A DNA stretch of 64,000 nucleotides, taken from the NCBI GenBank assembly GCA_016165875.1, contig JABBOT010000010.1, forward strand, positions 11,559,700 through 11,623,699, given 5' to 3'. This document shows, piece by piece, positions 44,024-56,161 of the stretch. The first letter of the stretch is position 1. Each line of letters opens with the position of its first letter. The stretch comes from Acanthopleura granulata. Lineage: Eukaryota > Mollusca > Polyplacophora > Chitonida > Chitonidae. The notes beneath the pieces were generated by a model, which saw nothing but the letters and a program-made list of their open reading frames with translations, searched no databases and was not told the origin of the DNA. Made by a program: the position numbers and the translations under genes.

Positions 44024-46790
44024 ACAGCCTCTCATTGTAAAGCCTTTATCTAATAAAGAGTTCATTTTAGCGTAGATGCTTTCGTCAACTACAAGTCCTC
44101 CAAGTCCGATTTAGAGAGGAAATAAGTTTTGCCCTAGGACGTGACATTCACAAGACTTGTGTTTCAGTGTGGCCAATGGCAATGCCTCTAAATCATTTTT
44201 TTCCATATCAGGAAAGAGGGTTAAATTCATTTTGACGAACCTCTCATTTACGTTTTTCCCGTGTAGCAGAAGTTGTTAAAACACTGTCTTTTCCTTTTTT
44301 TCTGAGGGCTCCAAGTAGTTGTAGATAACAGAACGAAAACTCTTTCAAGTTAGCGGCAGAGTTATGCGGCAGTTCTGAACTGCTTACGAAGTCTCAAGAC
44401 GTCACTTCGGAGCGATAGGCTATCGTGTGAATCTTACTTAGAATACGCCTAAAATTTAGTGATTAGTGCGAAATAAGACGTGTAGAAGTTGGTGACGTTA
44501 GATCATTAACTCTTAACCCAACGCTAAACGTACAAAAGATATAGTTAAACACATAAAATGATTCATTTGCTGCAGCAACTAAGAATATACAACACCGTGT
44601 TTTTTGACAGTGATGGTTCAAACATTTTTTTCTTAACCAGATAATTAAAATGCTTTTCAAAAAGTCATATATTCTACGTGTTGACATTACAGCTAATATC
44701 TTCGTAATAAACATCTTATTTGTTCGGGGAAGAAATTTCAAGCATTTTCATGTTTGTAATCGGTCACGTGTTGGGAAGGAAGACGGGTGCGGCCATTCGC
44801 GTTCTAAAGGAGTCTAAGAGTAAGAAAAGGCGCGCTTTTTGTTTTTTTCATACAAACTGCACCGTTTTAGCTGATTTCGGCTCGCGGATTTCTTGGCAGA
44901 GCGCACTAATCGAGATCTCGAGAATACGGTCTTAGTGAAACCGGGCAATATGATCGCTAATCTCCCGGAGTTTATTTAACAAACGCACAAGAAGAATTTA
45001 AAAAATCCCACGATTTACTATAGTCTCGCATTCTGGGGTTCTTATCTCGTTTGCATCGTCATATGGTGTCGTTGTTCGAGAACATGTGATTCGAGATTAG
45101 AGAAGAAGCTGGCGTTTTTTTAGTGGTCCTCGCGCGGTTTTTGCCAAACTGTTCGAAATTAGCTATAATAACATTTTTGCACGAATCCTGTCATAATACT
45201 CCTGGATCATGATAAGCGAAAAGAGCACTGTTTTTTTTAACAAATGGCGTGTTTTTTTGTATTCGTGAAGGGGAAATAAAAATGTGACAAAGACAGTGTC
45301 ATTCAACGCGGCGTGGAAAATTGTACCCAAATCTATTTTTATTTAATTATTTGAATTTTTACTGCGCCATAAAAGTTTATAAATTAGGATAAAATACATT
45401 GGCATTTTATGTAATGCATCTCTGTTTTCAGCGCTCAGATTAATGTGAAAAACATTGAGAATATATAGTCTAAAAAACCTTAGAAAAGGTCTTAGAAAAT
45501 AATTTCTATATAATAAATAATAATTTGTGCAATTTTTTGTAAGAAATAAATGTAAAAAATTAAAGTTATTACTGGTTTTCTGTTGGCTTTCCTTTCAGGC
45601 CTACATTGTTTTTTCACTCTTTGTACACTTTAAATGTCAGGGTAACTCTTTGCATACAGCATATGGTTTTACATTTAGCATATATCTATACCTTAACTGT
45701 TGGTTTTTACATTTCGGGGTTGTACAATGTTCAACACATGTTCGTTTTTCCTCCTTTCCCAAAAAACTTTTACTTTGCATGCACGCGTGTCATTCCTAAA
45801 GTCCACAATTGTCATGTAACTGAACGAAACATCACGACTGGCAATTGAAGACGATTTGAGCCCGAGTCATTTCTACCTTTCAGTAATCGACGATCTGGTA
45901 GTGTCGGGAGGGTGGTCGCGCTTCACGAGTGTCAACAATTCCGTCTCAAAAGATTAAACTTGTTTAGTGTTGTGTAACGGAGTCTATAAGGTGAACACGA
46001 CTGCCTTTAGGGCAGGTCCACAATATCCGACATTTTTGGCAGGGTGTTAGGCTGTGTTTTAAAGGCGCGTGATTTATCGTATATATTCACTCGTAGAATA
46101 CGACTAGACAAAAACAGACGATTCGAGATGCCATTACTGGAATTTTAGAAATATCGTTTGTCTTTTTTTTCTTTACATTTATTGAATTCGAAGAGTAGAT
46201 ACGCCGTACCAAAAAATGTGAATATGACTCTTTTGGTTGCGTGCACCTAAAATCAAGCGTTGTTTTATGGAGCGATAGTAGAATCCCATGTTCTGATTTC
46301 GGGGAAAAATCAGTAGCGGCGGGTTTTCAGACTTGGATGAGGACGCCTCGTCCCGCGCCTCGCGGTCGATTCGAGCAATTTCCACGAGATTTGCACCGTT
46401 CTCGTGTCGAGTGTCTCGACCCGCGAGGGCACAAGGGGATAGTTATCGTCCGTGCGAACGGTGCCGCCCTTATCGGACTTCCATGCCAATCAACGATACT
46501 CTTGCGTGGATTTAAATGATAATCTGATTTCTATTGATCAGGTGTTGAAGTAATGGCCGAGTCAATCTTTTATTTCACTGTTCAAGTAAATGTTATCACC
46601 TGAAAGACAACGTTCAGATAGGATTTATTGTTTTACCACCGTGATCAAATCCATGCATCTATTCCCCATGTTGCAGAATGACTCAGTAAAACGCAAAAAT
46701 CATGAAATTTTTTCTTCCAGATATCGAAAGGTTTAAAGGTCCCTGTGCATCTTGGGCTTTGACAAATATGACAAGTCCGTCTAGGTATCG
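44024..46790. other. No gene recognised; GC-richer patch near 46240-46520
   Basis: Mostly AT-rich. The short frame at 44720-44935 and those at 45527-45848 have no motif. From 46300 to 46480 the sequence becomes CpG-rich ('GAGGACGCCTCG', 'CGCGCCTCGCGGTCGATTCG'), which could be the 5' end of a gene or element. I cannot connect it to an exon. Confidence 0.25.
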
Positions 46791-47224
46791 TTGTGCTCCT
46801 TTTATTTGGACTACGCCTCACTGGCATTGGATACCAACCTATTCCAAATGAACAGTGTGAAATACTGCTCAAAATACTGCGGAATAATTTTTATGTACCA
46901 ATGAAAGAAAGGACAAATGTTCAGAAATCTGCCATCGTGAAACATTGGAGAAATTGCTACAGTCTATCTCAGGTTAGAAATACGATATTGCTTGGTGGCC
47001 AGGCATTTGTACGTGAAAGCCAGGTTAGTAAATTGGTAAAAAGGGTTATGCGTCAAACAAAAGGTTCAGGGACTAGAAAACCACAAGACATTATCTGTCA
47101 AGTTAGTTGGTTTGAGTGAGAAACGTGTTCAAAAGGTAACCGAGAAGAATGGAATATATTCAGAATTGATGCGAAGTTTCCAAACCGATGCACATTACGG
47201 TTCATTTATGCAAAGCGCACCAAT

Positions 47225-47640
47225 GACATACACCAACTAGATCCAATTGATTTGGCGAATCTTGAGTGAAAAATACTACCGATATGCTTTGTCGGTCATC
47301 GATGTCTTTAGTCAATTTCTTTGCCTCATACCACAGAGGAAAGAAAAAGGCAGCAAAACGATTAGTAGAGCTTTAAGGTCGGTTTACTTAGTCCATGGAA
47401 CTCCAAAAATCTTACAGACAGACAATGGTAAGGAATTTCAAGGCGCCGTTAAAAGTCTTATGCGATCAGTTGGTGTGAAAACCATAGCAAGTTGTCCTTA
47501 TCATCCACTGTCACAGGGCAAAATCGAAAGGAGCGATAGAAATCTAAGACGAAAATCAAGTATGACATACTAGACAGGTGCAGAAAAGGTTTGAACTGGC
47601 TTGTGGAGTTGACTGTCTATAATAAAATGTTGAATGACGA
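47225..47640 (+). other. Integrase core (rve type), triad complete across a frameshift
   Basis: 'IHQLDPIDLANLE' ends at a stop at 47267. The next frame (47247-47573) gives 'YALSVIDVFSQFLCLIPQ', 'LQTDNGKEF' and 'YHPLSQGKIERS'. Asp and Glu in the last two blocks are 35 positions apart. A later frame continues with 'KGLNWLVELTVYNKMLND', a conserved post-core block. The enzyme class joins element ends to host DNA. Confidence 0.65.
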
Positions 47641-48149
47641 GACTAAAGAGGAACTGACCCGGAAAAGCCTATTTCAGTCTATTTGGTAGGCAGTCCAATT
47701 ATGTTTTCTTGTCAGGTGACTTAATGAACGTGAATGTCTGCCAAGTGAACAGTTACGAACACCCAATCTCAGACACTGCAAAGAGCATTTTACGACAAGA
47801 AATGCAATCAGGAAAGCAGGAGGAAAAAACCACGCGCCGCATAAACCCGAGAGCTATTGAGCGGAATTAGAGGGATAAACCTCCTGGTGTATACAGTTTA
47901 AATGAAAACGTATTGCTAAAATTGACTAAAAGTAAGAAATCGCGCCTAAGTACTGCCTGTTTTGTGCAAGGATCCATAGAGAAAGTAAACCTCACATTGG
48001 ACAGGTACACAGTAAGATTCACAAGTCTGGACGAAGTGCAGACCAAGTCGGTTCCTGTGAATAACAATACGAGCTGTACAACTGGCGAATTGCGCAGACA
48101 CATAAGAAAGGAAAACAAAAAGAAAGATCACGTTACTGCATTGAACTGA

Positions 48150-48585
48150 CTCATGAGGACAGATTACCCAGCATAAAAAGCCAGGGGTTTGATATTCTTT
48201 ATGACCCTGAGGGCGATGAAAGCTGCCAGTTTGCTGCCCTGGCAGACCAGTGGGCATCTACAGGTCTGCAGATACACTTCGTGAAGAAGCTGTGGCGGAA
48301 ATTAAGTCTCACGCTTTCATCTGTGATGGGACTGACATCAGTCTGTTGTTGAAGGCAATGATGTGCAGACTGACTTGGCGAGAAAAGAAACTACTGGGTC
48401 CTTATGGTGATCCCATGACTCTTCTAAGGATTTTGGAAATATTTCAATGTTGGAATTTAGTCGTTTCAAGTCGTGTCCCTGGCCATATTCAAGTCGTCGG
48501 TTCCAGTGGCCCTCCATTGTTAGTTGGGCACTTTCCCGAAGGTCATGGACAGCATTACCTCAGCCAGCATGAGAGGGTAAGATAG
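48150..48585 (+). other. OTU-like cysteine protease domain of the same element
   Basis: 'GFDILYDPEGDESCQFAAL' carries the putative catalytic Cys at 48224-48226, and after a frameshift near 48255 'ADTLREEAVAEIK' follows. The putative catalytic His is in 'GHGQHYLS' at 48553-48555. Cys early and His-Tyr late is the OTU pattern (deubiquitinase fold). The usual Gly after the Asp of DGxC is Glu-Ser here. Confidence 0.55.
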
Positions 48586-48739
48586 TCTGCGAGTAAAATG
48601 CGAGAAGACAAGGGGTGTGGCAGTGAAAAGGCGACAAGTGAGAGGGAAGGACAGTCCGCGAGTAGGATTGAAGTAGTCAATGTATGTGACACTGAAGAAA
48701 ATGCCACGGATGAAAAGGGATTCGGAAGGAAGATAAAAC

Positions 48740-48825
48740 AGGATTTTTGGATTTGCCCGTGGAAATCCTCAAGGAAATTGTCCGGCTTATTGTTGACGAC
48801 GATTTTGCAATGAGAACAACGTTAA
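48740..48825 (+). other. F-box-like motif after the OTU domain
   Basis: In the third plus frame from 48747: 'LDLPVEILKEIVRLIVDD' then 'FAMRTTLT' and a stop at about 48823. LPxEIL followed by a hydrophobic helix is the F-box pattern, which in other proteins binds SKP1. It is short and ends in a stop, so the call is tentative. Confidence 0.4.
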
Positions 48826-48869
48826 CATAGGTCCACCTCAGCCTTAGTAATCTGCTGTGAAGGTTATGA

Positions 48870-50135
48870 ACACATGTATTCAAACCGTGGCCGTCGATAC
48901 ATTCTCTGCATCTGCTGGAGACTTTGAGACCAAATGATGATGGGTCTCGGGTAATATTGGCCCAGAGATTGTCCAGACGGGCTCACGGGCATTCCGGTCT
49001 GATGACTGCGGAAAATGACGACTTTAATGAATACAGGAAATGATGAACAGCCTGACTTGAGTTGCGTCCGATGTCGCAAGGATGGTTCAGGAACGTATAC
49101 TGGCGATGGTAAATTTAAGCTGCGAAATGATGCAAATTTGGTTTTAAACCCATGCCTTATTTTCATTTGTTTTGAGTAATTTTAAGATCTCTTGAATGTC
49201 TTGCTCTAGATTTAAATACTTTTTCTGGCCGGTTGAATTAATGGTACACTGCAAAAATGTTGCTGGTCATCACTAATGATTGTCTTATAACACTTCCTAA
49301 AGTGTTAAACCTTGAGTTTGTTTTTCGCCCTCAACTCTTGCCAGTGTGAACAAAGTTGTGTCAAGCTTTATTCTGTCAGCGCTAATAAATAACTTTTGTC
49401 TTAGAATGTGTTTATTTCACTCGTTTTTGTTGCTTGAAATCTCAGCTTGATACGTCGAGCACACCTGATTCAAAATTAGGATTTCATTAACGGTACTGGT
49501 AACGATAACTTCATATCCCAGCCTCCCTGTTGGAATTATATGACTGGAAACACCGAATGGATTTGTTTCACTATGCTATTATCGATGGTTCATCAATGAT
49601 GTTAAAAGTAGCATGATGTCATTCTCCTCACCCTACTGGTATACAAACAAGATACCAGTCTGGAAACTACGATATCTTCAGTGATCTCCCACCGTTTGTT
49701 AAAATAGATATCTGCATTCGAGGCTGCTTCTAAACCACGCCAATACCTTCCTCCGACAAAAACTTTGTTACAGTGTAACTAGGTGCCATACTGTACACAC
49801 AACAGAACACCTCATGCAAAACTATTCGAAGGTTCGAACTACTTCTGGGGTAGTAACGTAAAAATAGTATGTTTTAGGGTATATAGTAGTGCGTCTATGA
49901 TTGATGGTAACATTTAATATTTGTGGAACCCAATCTTTGTTACTAAGTCTGGCAAATAGTGTAAATCCTTGTTAGAGTAATATGAGAATTGCTCACTAAC
50001 GAACAATTTTGAACACGTCGTATGACTGAGAACATTGTTGAGCACTACGTAAAATATAAGCATACATACATATACATAAATAGAGGACTAACTTCACTGT
50101 GGTTTAGACTTTGCTGTGAAAATAATATTATTCCA
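48870..50135. other. No recognisable feature
   Basis: The minus frame at 49166-48864 lies antisense to the decayed 3' end of the integrase element. The remainder is AT-rich, without repeat families I can name. Confidence 0.3.
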
Positions 50136-50139
50136 GGGT

Positions 50140-50442
50140 GTCGGGCTATTGTGTGGCACTAGAGTGCAAGTGGGGAAGAAGTCTTTTATCAGATATCCTC
50201 GACACACCCATTTGATGTGAATAACAACAGAGGTTAAGACGCTTGTCGTTGAATCGATGGGACACGGGATACAGGTTCAATCCCTGTCTTGGACAGCGCA
50301 GCAGTATATCACACAAGGGAGAGATCAACAGTAATTTACCAAAGGTTTAACCCAGGAGCTCCAGTGTCCTACACCAACAAAACCTACCGCCGCAAGTGAA
50401 GCATTCTTGAATATGGTGTTAAACAATGATAAAATAAATGTA
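50140..50442 (+). mobile_element. SINE-like element with T-arm and shared tail
   Basis: A well-formed T-arm (ACAGG, loop TTCAATC, CCTGT) sits near 50270-50290. The last 60 bp ('CCGCCGCAAGTGAAGCATTC', 'TTGAATATGGTGTTAAACA', ATAAAATAAAT) match the tail of the common SINE. The middle differs. It may be a second subfamily that shares the 3' end, as LINE-dependent SINEs often do. Confidence 0.45.
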
Positions 50443-51155
50443 TTATAACTCTCCCTGTTAACATGTGCCTCCAAAGACAGATGACAAAATGCAGACTGTG
50501 AGAACTTTCACGGAATCATTTCAACTTTATTTCGAATTACACATCATTCCCTAAGCTGAACACAAATTTGACGTCAGTGTCAACTACAGTATTGTAATGG
50601 ATCTTATTCCACTCCTTAAACCTGCCACCAGTGAGGTACAACTTACATCAGCAAATGTGGCGTATATACACCACAGAATAAGCTATTTCGTCAATATGCA
50701 TACAACCGTTGTACTTCAATTCTGCTTACCTCAGCTTTGTGCACATCAACTGTGGTACAATAGCAAAGTCATACCTGGAATAAGTTATACCTCTCTTATT
50801 CCACCTTTACACATTCGGCCCCACACATTTTACTACATTTTTCTGTGGCCATGCTTTTTTTCCTGGTTTTACCACAAAATTAATGACAGCGATAGTGAAA
50901 CACCACAAAGGAATTAGTCTAGTTTCAGTCATTTCAGAGCATCGATCCGTTATTATGACGAGATTGCCTTGCAAGCCTTGAAAACATGTGTTTCAACTCG
51001 TTTGATCTGAATGACATTGAACTTTCATCTATTTAAGCTGAAAAAAACGAGCATGAATTAAAACATTGGTATGACATTAATTTTCATCACTCAAACTACA
51101 CATAATGCATTTGCCTGTGATTCATAACTCCACCATAACAACACTGAATCTCACT
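50443..51155. other. No recognisable feature
   Basis: The plus frame at 50597-50917 (106 codons) has no domain, no splice borders and a composition typical of random AT-rich sequence. I do not call it a gene. Confidence 0.3.
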
Positions 51156-51159
51156 CTTT

Positions 51160-51370
51160 CTTTCACATGAATGTTCGTAGTCTACGTAAACATTTTGCTG
51201 AAACGTATGGACTTCTACATGATCTGATAATATAGAGTCTCAATTATTGGTTTCTCTGAGAGTTGGCTTAACCGGTTTACGGAAGGCTTGTTCGACATCC
51301 TGCATGGCCATCATCCAGACTGTCAAAAAAGCGGGATGGGGTTGTTTTTTATATTGGCAATAACTTCAAG
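51160..51370 (+). pseudogene. LINE endonuclease fragment
   Basis: 'FHMNVRSLRKHFAETYGLL' from about 51167 is the N-terminal block of a CR1/RTE-type endonuclease. A frame change follows, then 'SIIGFSESWLNR' near 51238 with the conserved glutamate, and 'GVVFYIGNNFKYC' near 51340. It is a short remnant, possibly from the same element as the reverse-transcriptase fragment 1.6 kb downstream. Confidence 0.55.
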
Positions 51371-52980
51371 TACTGCAAAATATGTAATGGTTTAAGCTCC
51401 ATATTTTATTTTATTTTATTGGTTTATTCTTATAATGACCTGCAAAGCAACTTAATACGGAAAATATACTAATAATAAATAATAACACTAGTATTATTTT
51501 GTTAGGACTTATGAATTTCTTTCCTAACCGATATGATGCAGACTGAATAATACATGTACAGATCATAAGTGAATGAAGTTTCACTGGGAAGATTTCATTT
51601 TCATTTTAAAGTCAGTGTGGGGTACAATATGATATCCAACGTTCAGTTCACAAACTTAATGAGAATCTTTTCACATTAAAGATCAGGTTCTTGCAAAACT
51701 TTAATAAGCTGATAAGAGTGTGTAAGTTAAACAGCTTTGGATCGGTTCAGGATTACAGGGAAATAATAAGCCTGTCGGTGTAAAATAGAAACAAGTAGAC
51801 CGATTGTTCAAACTTATTAGATATGAGACCCAGTTAATTCATTCTAGGATACATGTACATCACCAGTTATATCTACAGTAATATTGTATCCCAGGTATAT
51901 ATTATTCAAAAGCAAACATTCTGAATGTCACACAATTGTCAAAAAAAATATTAGTAAAATCTAAGTAATATTGTCGCTTAAATATCGTATACATGTCACC
52001 ATATGAGAATGTCCATGTCGATCAGTTGTATTTCCCGCAAAAACAGTAGCCTTTATTTTTTGGCCGGTCAAAAGCCTGACAAGTAGCTATGCCTTATGGG
52101 CGTAACCGAATGTTGCCAAGTTTTGCTCCAGACAGTCGACCGCTTGGTGAGCCCAGGTTGCCCCGGACTGATTAACGCTTATATCAGACGAGTTTCAAAC
52201 CAACCGCAGTCACGAATTAAGAATAAACATTTCTCGGGCCGTTGAGATGTATAACGTTGTTTGATTTGACAAATTCTGTGAAATATCACCGATGACCGAG
52301 AAGCGGGTATGCCGCTCTCGAGACTTTCAAGATGGGGAGTGAGAGACCTTTAGTTATTATAGGGTAACTTATCCGACCTAGCTGGTCCAGTGCCACCTGC
52401 AATAGAGGCCAGGGGCTCAGTCATTCGCCAGACAGGTAAAATTCCTGCCACGTCATCCTTTCTTTTGTATTGGCTGATTACAACGTGTTACAACAACAAC
52501 GCTAAGCCTTAGTACCCAGTCTTTACAACACAGTCTCTAACAGCTCACGGCATAGCCAATCCGATCAAGATCAGACTGATAATGATCTTTGCCTGAGCCA
52601 GTTTCTGGAAAAGTTACTGTCTGCAAAAATAGTGGTGTTGGTGTATTTAGATCCGCCATAGAGATCCGCCTGTTCTTCTGAATGCTAAGCAATTTCAGTA
52701 ACCTCGGCATGCCATTTGTTTTCTGCTGAATGAAATACGCCCCCTGAAAATTTAGATATCTCTTTTGACTTGGCATCAGCCTCAGTTTAGTTTGCTCACT
52801 TCCCCAAGTTTTGGAGGAGGCCGGTAGCCACAGAAAACAGGTGACTTGGCAAAGTTTATGATTACAAAATGGACATATGAGGTCAAATGACCTGTGCATT
52901 ACATAGAAAGTGCACTATTCTACATATGTACCCCATTGGGTTTTAATTTTGACCTGACGTTTGTCATGCCTTGATAAGCT
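51371..52980. other. No gene recognised
   Basis: AT-rich between two LINE fragments. The minus frame at 52899-52537 (120 codons) has no motif. Nothing of the missing reverse-transcriptase core is seen here. Confidence 0.3.
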
Positions 52981-52984
52981 AACC

Positions 52985-53515
52985 GAGTATCATATATTGC
53001 AGTATTTTATTTTTGGTTATACTGGTCAATTCCAAATAGCTGTGATCGAAGCAAACGGCACTGTAGACATTAATTCTCTTGAAATGGTTAAGATATACGG
53101 GTGGTTATGCAGCAGTCGCTTTTTACTCTCTACGAGTAAAGCTAAGTGTATGCTCATTAAGCCTCAATCTAGACGGATTACACATTCTTTACCCTCACTA
53201 GTAAATATTGCTATAGAACGGGTGTCTAACTTTAAATTTCTCGGTATGATCTTAAGCGACAAGTTAAACTGTAAAGCCATATCCAGTACATCTGCGAGAA
53301 AACTTCTAGAAGTATTGGTATCATTAACTATATCAAACTTTCCATTAATAAAAAGAGTCTGTTTATTTTCTACTATTACTTGATTTATCCATGCCTTTCT
53401 TATGACTGTAAGTTCGGGTAATCCTCTTTTTAATCTTTTGGTAATTCTCCAAAAAAGAGCACTACTTACAATAACACTTTCCCACATACTGCTCTTCTCT
53501 TTGCGGAGCTAAATT
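52985..53515 (+). pseudogene. C-terminal part of a LINE reverse transcriptase
   Basis: The open frame to 53383 contains 'INSLEMVKIYGWLCSSRFLL', 'TSKAKCMLIKPQSR' and 'RVSNFKFLGMILSDKLN', the thumb-side blocks that follow the catalytic FADD motif in CR1/Jockey-type elements. The FADD box itself is missing upstream. After a stop, 'LVILQKRALLTITLS' at about 53435 continues the family in another frame. 5'-truncated and dead. Confidence 0.65.
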
Positions 53516-54225
53516 TGATGACTTTACACCACATCACATCCTTCCCCTTTAAAGGAGGTTGCTGTAACGTGCACACAAAATGCATTCAGCGAAAGTAAAA
53601 CCCGCTGGAACGATCTGTTTGTATTAATTCGTGGATTGATCTATGTACTAAATGATTTATTGAATGAAAGTACAAGTTAGGTTGAGAATTCAACCATTTA
53701 ATTATTTATATTTTTTTTCCAGTTTTTCACATACAACCCTTTCTTTGTATTACATCTGATGAAAAAATTGCTTCACAATTGAATAATACTATATATATCT
53801 TTTGCATACATTCACAGAAACACCAACGGACGGCAGACCCCAAAACAAGGCTCTGTCATCTCAGAGCTTTTCTTTGTTATATTCAAATGGATGGGGTCTG
53901 ACCCCCTGTTCTCCTCGGATATACTTGTTACACTTTTCACACGCACAGGGGCTAGCGCGCTCCTTTTTTCAGTGGGGTGTGTCTGTAAAAATATACAAGA
54001 GCTAGATTTAGTATTATTCAATACCAAAGCAATTTTTTTCATCAGGTATCATACAGACAAAGAGATGTATGTGAATAAATGAATAAATAAAAAAATAAAT
54101 AAATGGTTAAATTTATTAATTAATTTGTACTTTAATAATTAAACATTTAGACAATGAATCAATCCACTAGTTCATATAAATAGATAGTTTGCTTCAGCAG
54201 GTTTTGCGTTCGCGATTCGCAATTT
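53516..54225. other. No gene recognised
   Basis: Overlapping opposite-strand frames at 53802-54082 show no motif. A palindrome-like 'GGGGTCTGACCCC' lies at about 53893. Confidence 0.3.
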
Positions 54226-54640
54226 GTGTACAAGTTACAGGGACCTCCTGGCGGGAGATTTGGCTGTCCTGATGCTCTGAGCATAATTTGACATCCCATG
54301 CTGGTTGAGATGGACTCATGTAACACTACCATCACGATGGGGTTCCAGGGTCCGAGGTGAGGCCAAAAGGCAGTTGCATTGTCGCTGGCGACAAGCTGAG
54401 TGCCTTCACCGCAACTGCTTTTGAATTGTAATTTTGTGGTACATGTTGGAAAAACCATGGAAGTAACTGTCCAATAATAAGAAACATATTGCGATACGTA
54501 GCTTGTAAATATTCTGCAAAGGAAAAACAAATAATTTTTCGGCATTACAGCCCACCTGAGACAAGTCGTTTCCGCCAGTCTGGAGGAAAATCACATCTAC
54601 CCCATGCGGGTAAACCGGCAAATTTGTAACGATAGGGACC
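54225..54640 (-). pseudogene. SGNH/GDSL-hydrolase-like remnant
   Basis: On the minus strand, 54621 onward reads 'MPVYPHGVDVIFLQTGGNDL', where GGND matches the third conserved block of SGNH hydrolases. About 250 bp downstream another frame reads 'HRDGSVT', a stop, then 'VHLNQHGMSNYAQSIRTA', which matches the final block with Asp and His. The part between is out of frame. Similar SGNH-like proteins are multicopy in mollusc genomes and often travel with retroelements. Esterase activity is not expected here. Confidence 0.45.
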
Positions 54641-55335
54641 GGTGTCTAACTGTGCCTCCAGAAAACTCATTAATTTTAGTTCCATTCAGGCCTAAATAAA
54701 AGACCCTAAATGTTAAATCATGACAGTATCTGAATGCTTTATGAAATAATGTCTTTGAATGAAAACACGGGAAACCATTGTCATTGGTAATAGACCTATA
54801 ACGAAGTTAGTGATATACAAACTTATACCTGTATTAGTTAATAATAATGTCTGTATACAAACGGTACGTCACGCCTTCCTCTTCTGATGAAGATCAGTAT
54901 AAAGCTAAGTCTATGCTTTTTTAAACCAAGGTTATTGAAACTGAAGAATTGAAAATTTAGGATATTTAAAAAATCTAATCATCAGCATGACGATGTACAT
55001 GTGCACAAATGGAATGATAAAAGGCAAGTGATCAGTGAAAACCCCTGTGGTTAACCAGAATGTGTGTGTTGCTATAGCTACACGAGGAGTAATGGTGAAG
55101 CACGAGTGATATTACCACGTTACATGCTTCATAGCATGACCCAGATTATGAGATCAGGTTACTACACAATGTATACATTACGGGACAAACGAGAGCACCC
55201 CATATGATAAAAACGAGTTGACCCCTTGTATAAAGCACATTATAATAATTTGATATAGTATTTTGGTTTTCAGCTTCATTTCAGATGAATTTCCGAGATA
55301 AAGAAAAAAAAAGAAGAAAATCTGTGTGCGCTAAA
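54641..55335. other. No recognisable feature
   Basis: AT-rich with no long frame on either strand. I see nothing supportable. Confidence 0.3.
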
Positions 55336-55573
55336 GTTTTGAGTACTTATTTTTATTTCACTAAATACGTGCATATCTATAAGCCTTAAACAAATATCTG
55401 TAAGTCTTCAAACTGCAAGTTTTTAGTCTTGTTAATGTTTTTGTTTTGCTTGTCAACAGTGATTTAATATCCGATAAATAAAATACACAGAAGGCACCAG
55501 TGCTATTCGCATTTATCTGCAAACGTATTCTACATTTAACTGTCTGGTTTCGCCCACTCCTTATCTATTTCTT

Positions 55574-55732
55574 TATAGCACGCAACTTCTGAACAAGTTG
55601 CCTCATATAATATTAGAGCTCAAAGCAAAACAGTCTAAACGCAATACATATCCCAGGTTAGGAACAGTACTGCCAACGTCCATAACGCCTATTACAGATG
55701 TAGATGAAAGCTTTGATCTTTCCTGTCATGAG
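55574..55732 (+). pseudogene. Exon-like open block in duplicated unit A
   Basis: Between acceptor 'TCTATTTCTTTATAG' and donor GAG|GTATAC the frame is open: 'LPHIILELKAKQSKRN', then 'YPRLGTVLPTSITPITDVDE' and 'SFDLSCHE'. The matching part of copy B (from about 62332) keeps 'ELEIKQSKR' and 'WLGTDH' but has lost the AG/GT frame. It is probably a gene fragment duplicated with the unit. The function is unknown. Confidence 0.3.
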
Positions 55733-56161
55733 GTATACAATCTCTCTGCACTTTCCTGTTTTCCGCAATATCCTGCTTTATCCAAGAATTATAAAGGTGT
55801 AAAATACATGAGAAAATGCATTTCTTGGCAACTCGTTTTGAAACTAGAGGACCAGAGATAAAAAGTTGAGCCCCGGTATTAAAAACCGGAACCCTCAATT
55901 TAAAGGTCGAGTCAAGCTCAGGGGCCCTGCTTTTTCGTCTCCCATGGACCCGAATTAATTGTTCAAGTACAGATTGTTTGCTTACTTGCGGGTCACGTGA
56001 CAATCACAGACGAGCGTTTCTGACCAATTATAAACAATGTTATGTGAACCTAACATTAAGCAATTGGTCAAAATCGCGTTCTGTAGACATTACGACTATC
56101 ACAGCATTATGGTGAACTAAATCAGGCCCGAGAGTTTAATTGTTAGGGAAAAAATCGTCCG

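Larger units (their letters stand above)
46793..48850 (+). pseudogene. Degenerate KRBA2-like integrase with OTU and F-box-like tail
   Basis: A multidomain element gene read across several frames. It has: an N-terminal block at 46793-47119; 'VGLSEKRVQKVTEKN' near 47105; a retroviral-type integrase core from about 47225 to 47640; a C-terminal beta-rich part near 47900-48149; an OTU-protease-like domain at about 48150-48585; and an F-box-like motif near 48747-48820. In the integrase, the first Asp is in 'HQLDPIDL' (47240), the second in 'QTDNGKEF' and the Glu in 'GKIERSDRN', so the catalytic triad is present across frames. Frameshifts occur near 47100, 47265, 47560 and 48255, so it is not functional. 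The 'KRAB-A domain-containing 2-like' integrase family is my closest match, from memory of multicopy genes in molluscs. Confidence 0.65.

Noticed and set aside
50597..50917. 106-codon frame
   Set aside because: No domain, no splice signal and no repeat copy, so it is probably chance in AT-rich DNA.
52537..52899. 120-codon minus-strand frame
   Set aside because: No motif and no neighbouring exon. It lies between LINE fragments.
54159..54545. 128-codon minus-strand frame
   Set aside because: The conserved SGNH-like blocks lie in other frames, so this open frame is not the original coding frame.
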